Below are positions 59,758 through 64,000 of a DNA stretch of 64,000 bases, piece after piece. This stretch comes from Leucocoprinus leucothites (Eukaryota; Basidiomycota; Agaricomycetes; Agaricales; Agaricaceae). The stretch spans positions 620,001 to 684,000 of the forward strand of contig JAACJO010000009.1 in assembly GCA_013368445.1 (NCBI GenBank). Direction: 5' to 3'. Both the position numbers and the translations under genes were made by a program. Positions within the stretch are counted from its first letter, which is position 1; each line of letters opens with the position of its first letter. A model generated the notes under the pieces. The model ran no database searches and was not told where the DNA came from. It saw only the letters and a program-made list of their open reading frames with translations.

Positions 59758-60203
59758 TCATGAACGGGCTCAAAGCATTTATCATCGCGTCGTTGTTCGC
59801 AGTAGATCTCCTTTAAATCTTCATCAACTAGTCCGGTGCAGGTATGTCAGCAAAATACAAGTCAAATTACTGACCGAGCTTGAATAGAGTGTCGGACAAC
59901 GGTCTGATGACAGTTCTACCATCAATGGACCTTTGGAAGCATGGGGTGCTCCTACCATCACCAACGATTGAGTCGAAGTGCGTTCCGAGGGTGTGCAAGG
60001 TTATCAACTTGTAGATAAATTCGCCTTCGCATCAGTGCGAATATCACACTATACAACTGTATACACAAAGACAAGAAATCTTACATGGAATATATACATC
60101 CAATATATACACAAGGCATCATGCGGTCAGATTAAAGTCCATATATCCAGGCGGTGTGCTTGGTCTAGGATCAAATCACAGGCCATCACTACGCACCAAC
60201 GCC
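59189..60203. other. Intergenic region with AG microsatellite
   Basis: 1.0 kb between the P450 unit and the ARG5,6 stop. It contains an uninterrupted (AG)31 microsatellite. The open frame that runs through it (59397-59816, plus) gains an Arg-Glu repeat from the microsatellite and is unlikely to be a gene. Confidence 0.5.
59691..59752. repeat. (AG)31 microsatellite
   Basis: 62 bp of perfect AG dinucleotide repeat, the longest simple repeat in the window. Confidence 0.98.
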
Positions 60204-63277
<3,074 letters not shown>

Positions 63278-63402
63278 GGTGGATGTGGGAGAGAGAGAGT
63301 GAGAAAATTGAGGAGATATTATATACTCGTGATTCGTGCGTTAATTTGCGTCTGCCAATGGCCATAATCGCACAAACTACTGTACAGCTACTGCGTTAGA
63401 CG

Positions 63403-64000
63403 CTATACTACAAGTCGGACCAGTGCATCCCGTCTTCGCCGCAGACACGCCAATCTCACATTGTCTCTTCTCTTCTCCCGGTCCAGCTCTGCATTTCTTC
63501 TGATTCCCCACTGCTTGATCATCATCTGTTCTCTGAGGTGGTTCTGCCATTGCACGTATTTCTCCGCCACTCGTTCATACTTTAGTATCTCCTGCTTCTT
63601 CGTAATATCTCGGATGCGCTGTTCAATGCGCTGCAGGCGCTTGGTGAATGACAGCACCATGTGGTCTCCAGGCGCCCAACTCTTTGTCTGCTTCTTCAAC
63701 AACTGCCGTCTTCGCCGGTACACCCAATGCGGTCCCAGCATGTCCGCAGGCCACCGTTGCCACCATTGTTTGTGGAACCCATAACACGACAATCTCGACC
63801 TCGACTCGTCTACTCGGCCCTGTAGTTTACCCGACGTTGCCACTCCAGGGCGCGTCAGCGACGGTGAGAGCAACGACAAAGGCGATGGCGATGGTGACGG
63901 TGACGCCGAGGACGGAGGCGCTAGTGCACTGCTTGGAGGTGTCTCTTCTACTACTGGTGTTTCTGTTCGACTGCTACCAACAATCACCCTCAATGCCTCC
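63403..64000 (-). CDS. Basic protein of unknown function, C-terminal part (5' end outside window)
   Basis: An open frame reaches the window edge without an ATG start, so the N-terminus lies beyond 64000. The visible 198 or so residues begin with a Ser/Pro-rich disordered stretch. A conserved-looking Trp-rich core follows (KQWWQRWPADMLGPHWVYRR), and then a strongly basic coiled-coil-like tail (KRLQRIEQRIRDITKKQEIL, then RREKRRDN-type residues). The Trp/Arg-rich core and basic tail would fit a mitochondrial or nucleic acid-binding protein, but I do not recognise the family. The stop at 63403 lies 125 bp upstream of the ARG5,6 start, on the same strand. Confidence 0.6.
   Translation of the reverse strand, partial: EALRVIVGSSRTETPVVEETPPSSALAPPSSASPSPSPSPLSLLSPSLTRPGVATSGKLQGRVDESRSRLSCYGFHKQWWQRWPADMLGPHWVYRRRRQLLKKQTKSWAPGDHMVLSFTKRLQRIEQRIRDITKKQEILKYERVAEKYVQWQNHLREQMMIKQWGIRRNAELDREKRRDNVRLACLRRRRDALVRLVV

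Noticed and set aside
59397..59816. Plus-strand open frame of 139 codons with a long Arg-Glu repeat
   Set aside because: The repeat is just the translated (AG)31 microsatellite, and the rest resembles no protein. The short MNGLKAFIIASLFA end looks like a signal peptide but stops after 18 residues.

Overview
The window is nuclear DNA of a filamentous basidiomycete, most likely a mushroom-forming agaricomycete. The evidence is the gene architecture: nearly every gene is cut by many 45-65 nt GT-AG introns, coding sequence is near 50% GC, and the families are typical of that group (GH1 beta-glucosidase, CE16 acetylesterases, tandem P450s, an expanded BTB-like family, a bifunctional arginine enzyme, calcineurin A, Ubc13). 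The gene models are my own hand splicing. Where I quote exon coordinates or protein lengths I checked that the exons keep frame, but no transcript data were available.

Layout. 1-5.3 kb: the 3' part of a GH1 beta-glucosidase (+), a VHS-GAT trafficking adaptor (-), and divergent from it a class I glutamine amidotransferase (+). 5.3-21.4 kb: a gene-poor stretch rich in secreted products. Two paralogous, highly unusual Val/Ile/Leu/Asp/Lys-rich secreted proteins (6557-7484 and 20449-21402) flank two CE16 esterases (-), a STE14-like isoprenylcysteine methyltransferase (+), an unknown Ser/Pro-rich protein (-) and a BEM46-type hydrolase (-). 23.5-27.8 kb: a 1008-residue F-box/LRR-like protein with a 14-His run, followed by UBC13 with two tiny 5' exons (both -). 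29.5-36.6 kb: a tandem array of three MATH-like/BTB-like genes; the first is intact and the other two are decayed. 36.9-45.7 kb: one giant gene encoding a 2737-residue, mostly disordered RING-H2 protein (-). 46.3-48.9 kb: calcineurin A (-). 50.2-52.0 kb: an AIM9-type phosphotransferase (+). 52.4-59.2 kb: a 2.7 kb tandem duplication carrying two P450s (-), one intact and one with two stop codons. 60.2-64 kb: the mitochondrial ARG5,6 precursor (-) and an unidentified basic protein cut by the window end (-).

Themes. The centre and right are shaped by local tandem duplication followed by decay: BTB copies 2 and 3, and the left P450 copy. All three nonsense lesions I found are TGA. Housekeeping genes (VHS-GAT, UBC13, calcineurin, ARG5,6) are closely packed, while the secreted and accessory genes sit among 1-2.4 kb spacers in which I recognise little. 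No tRNA, rRNA, CRISPR array or intact transposon was recognised. The least explained items are the pair of aromatic-poor secreted proteins, the giant RING protein with its own internal repeat, and the BTB-like family.
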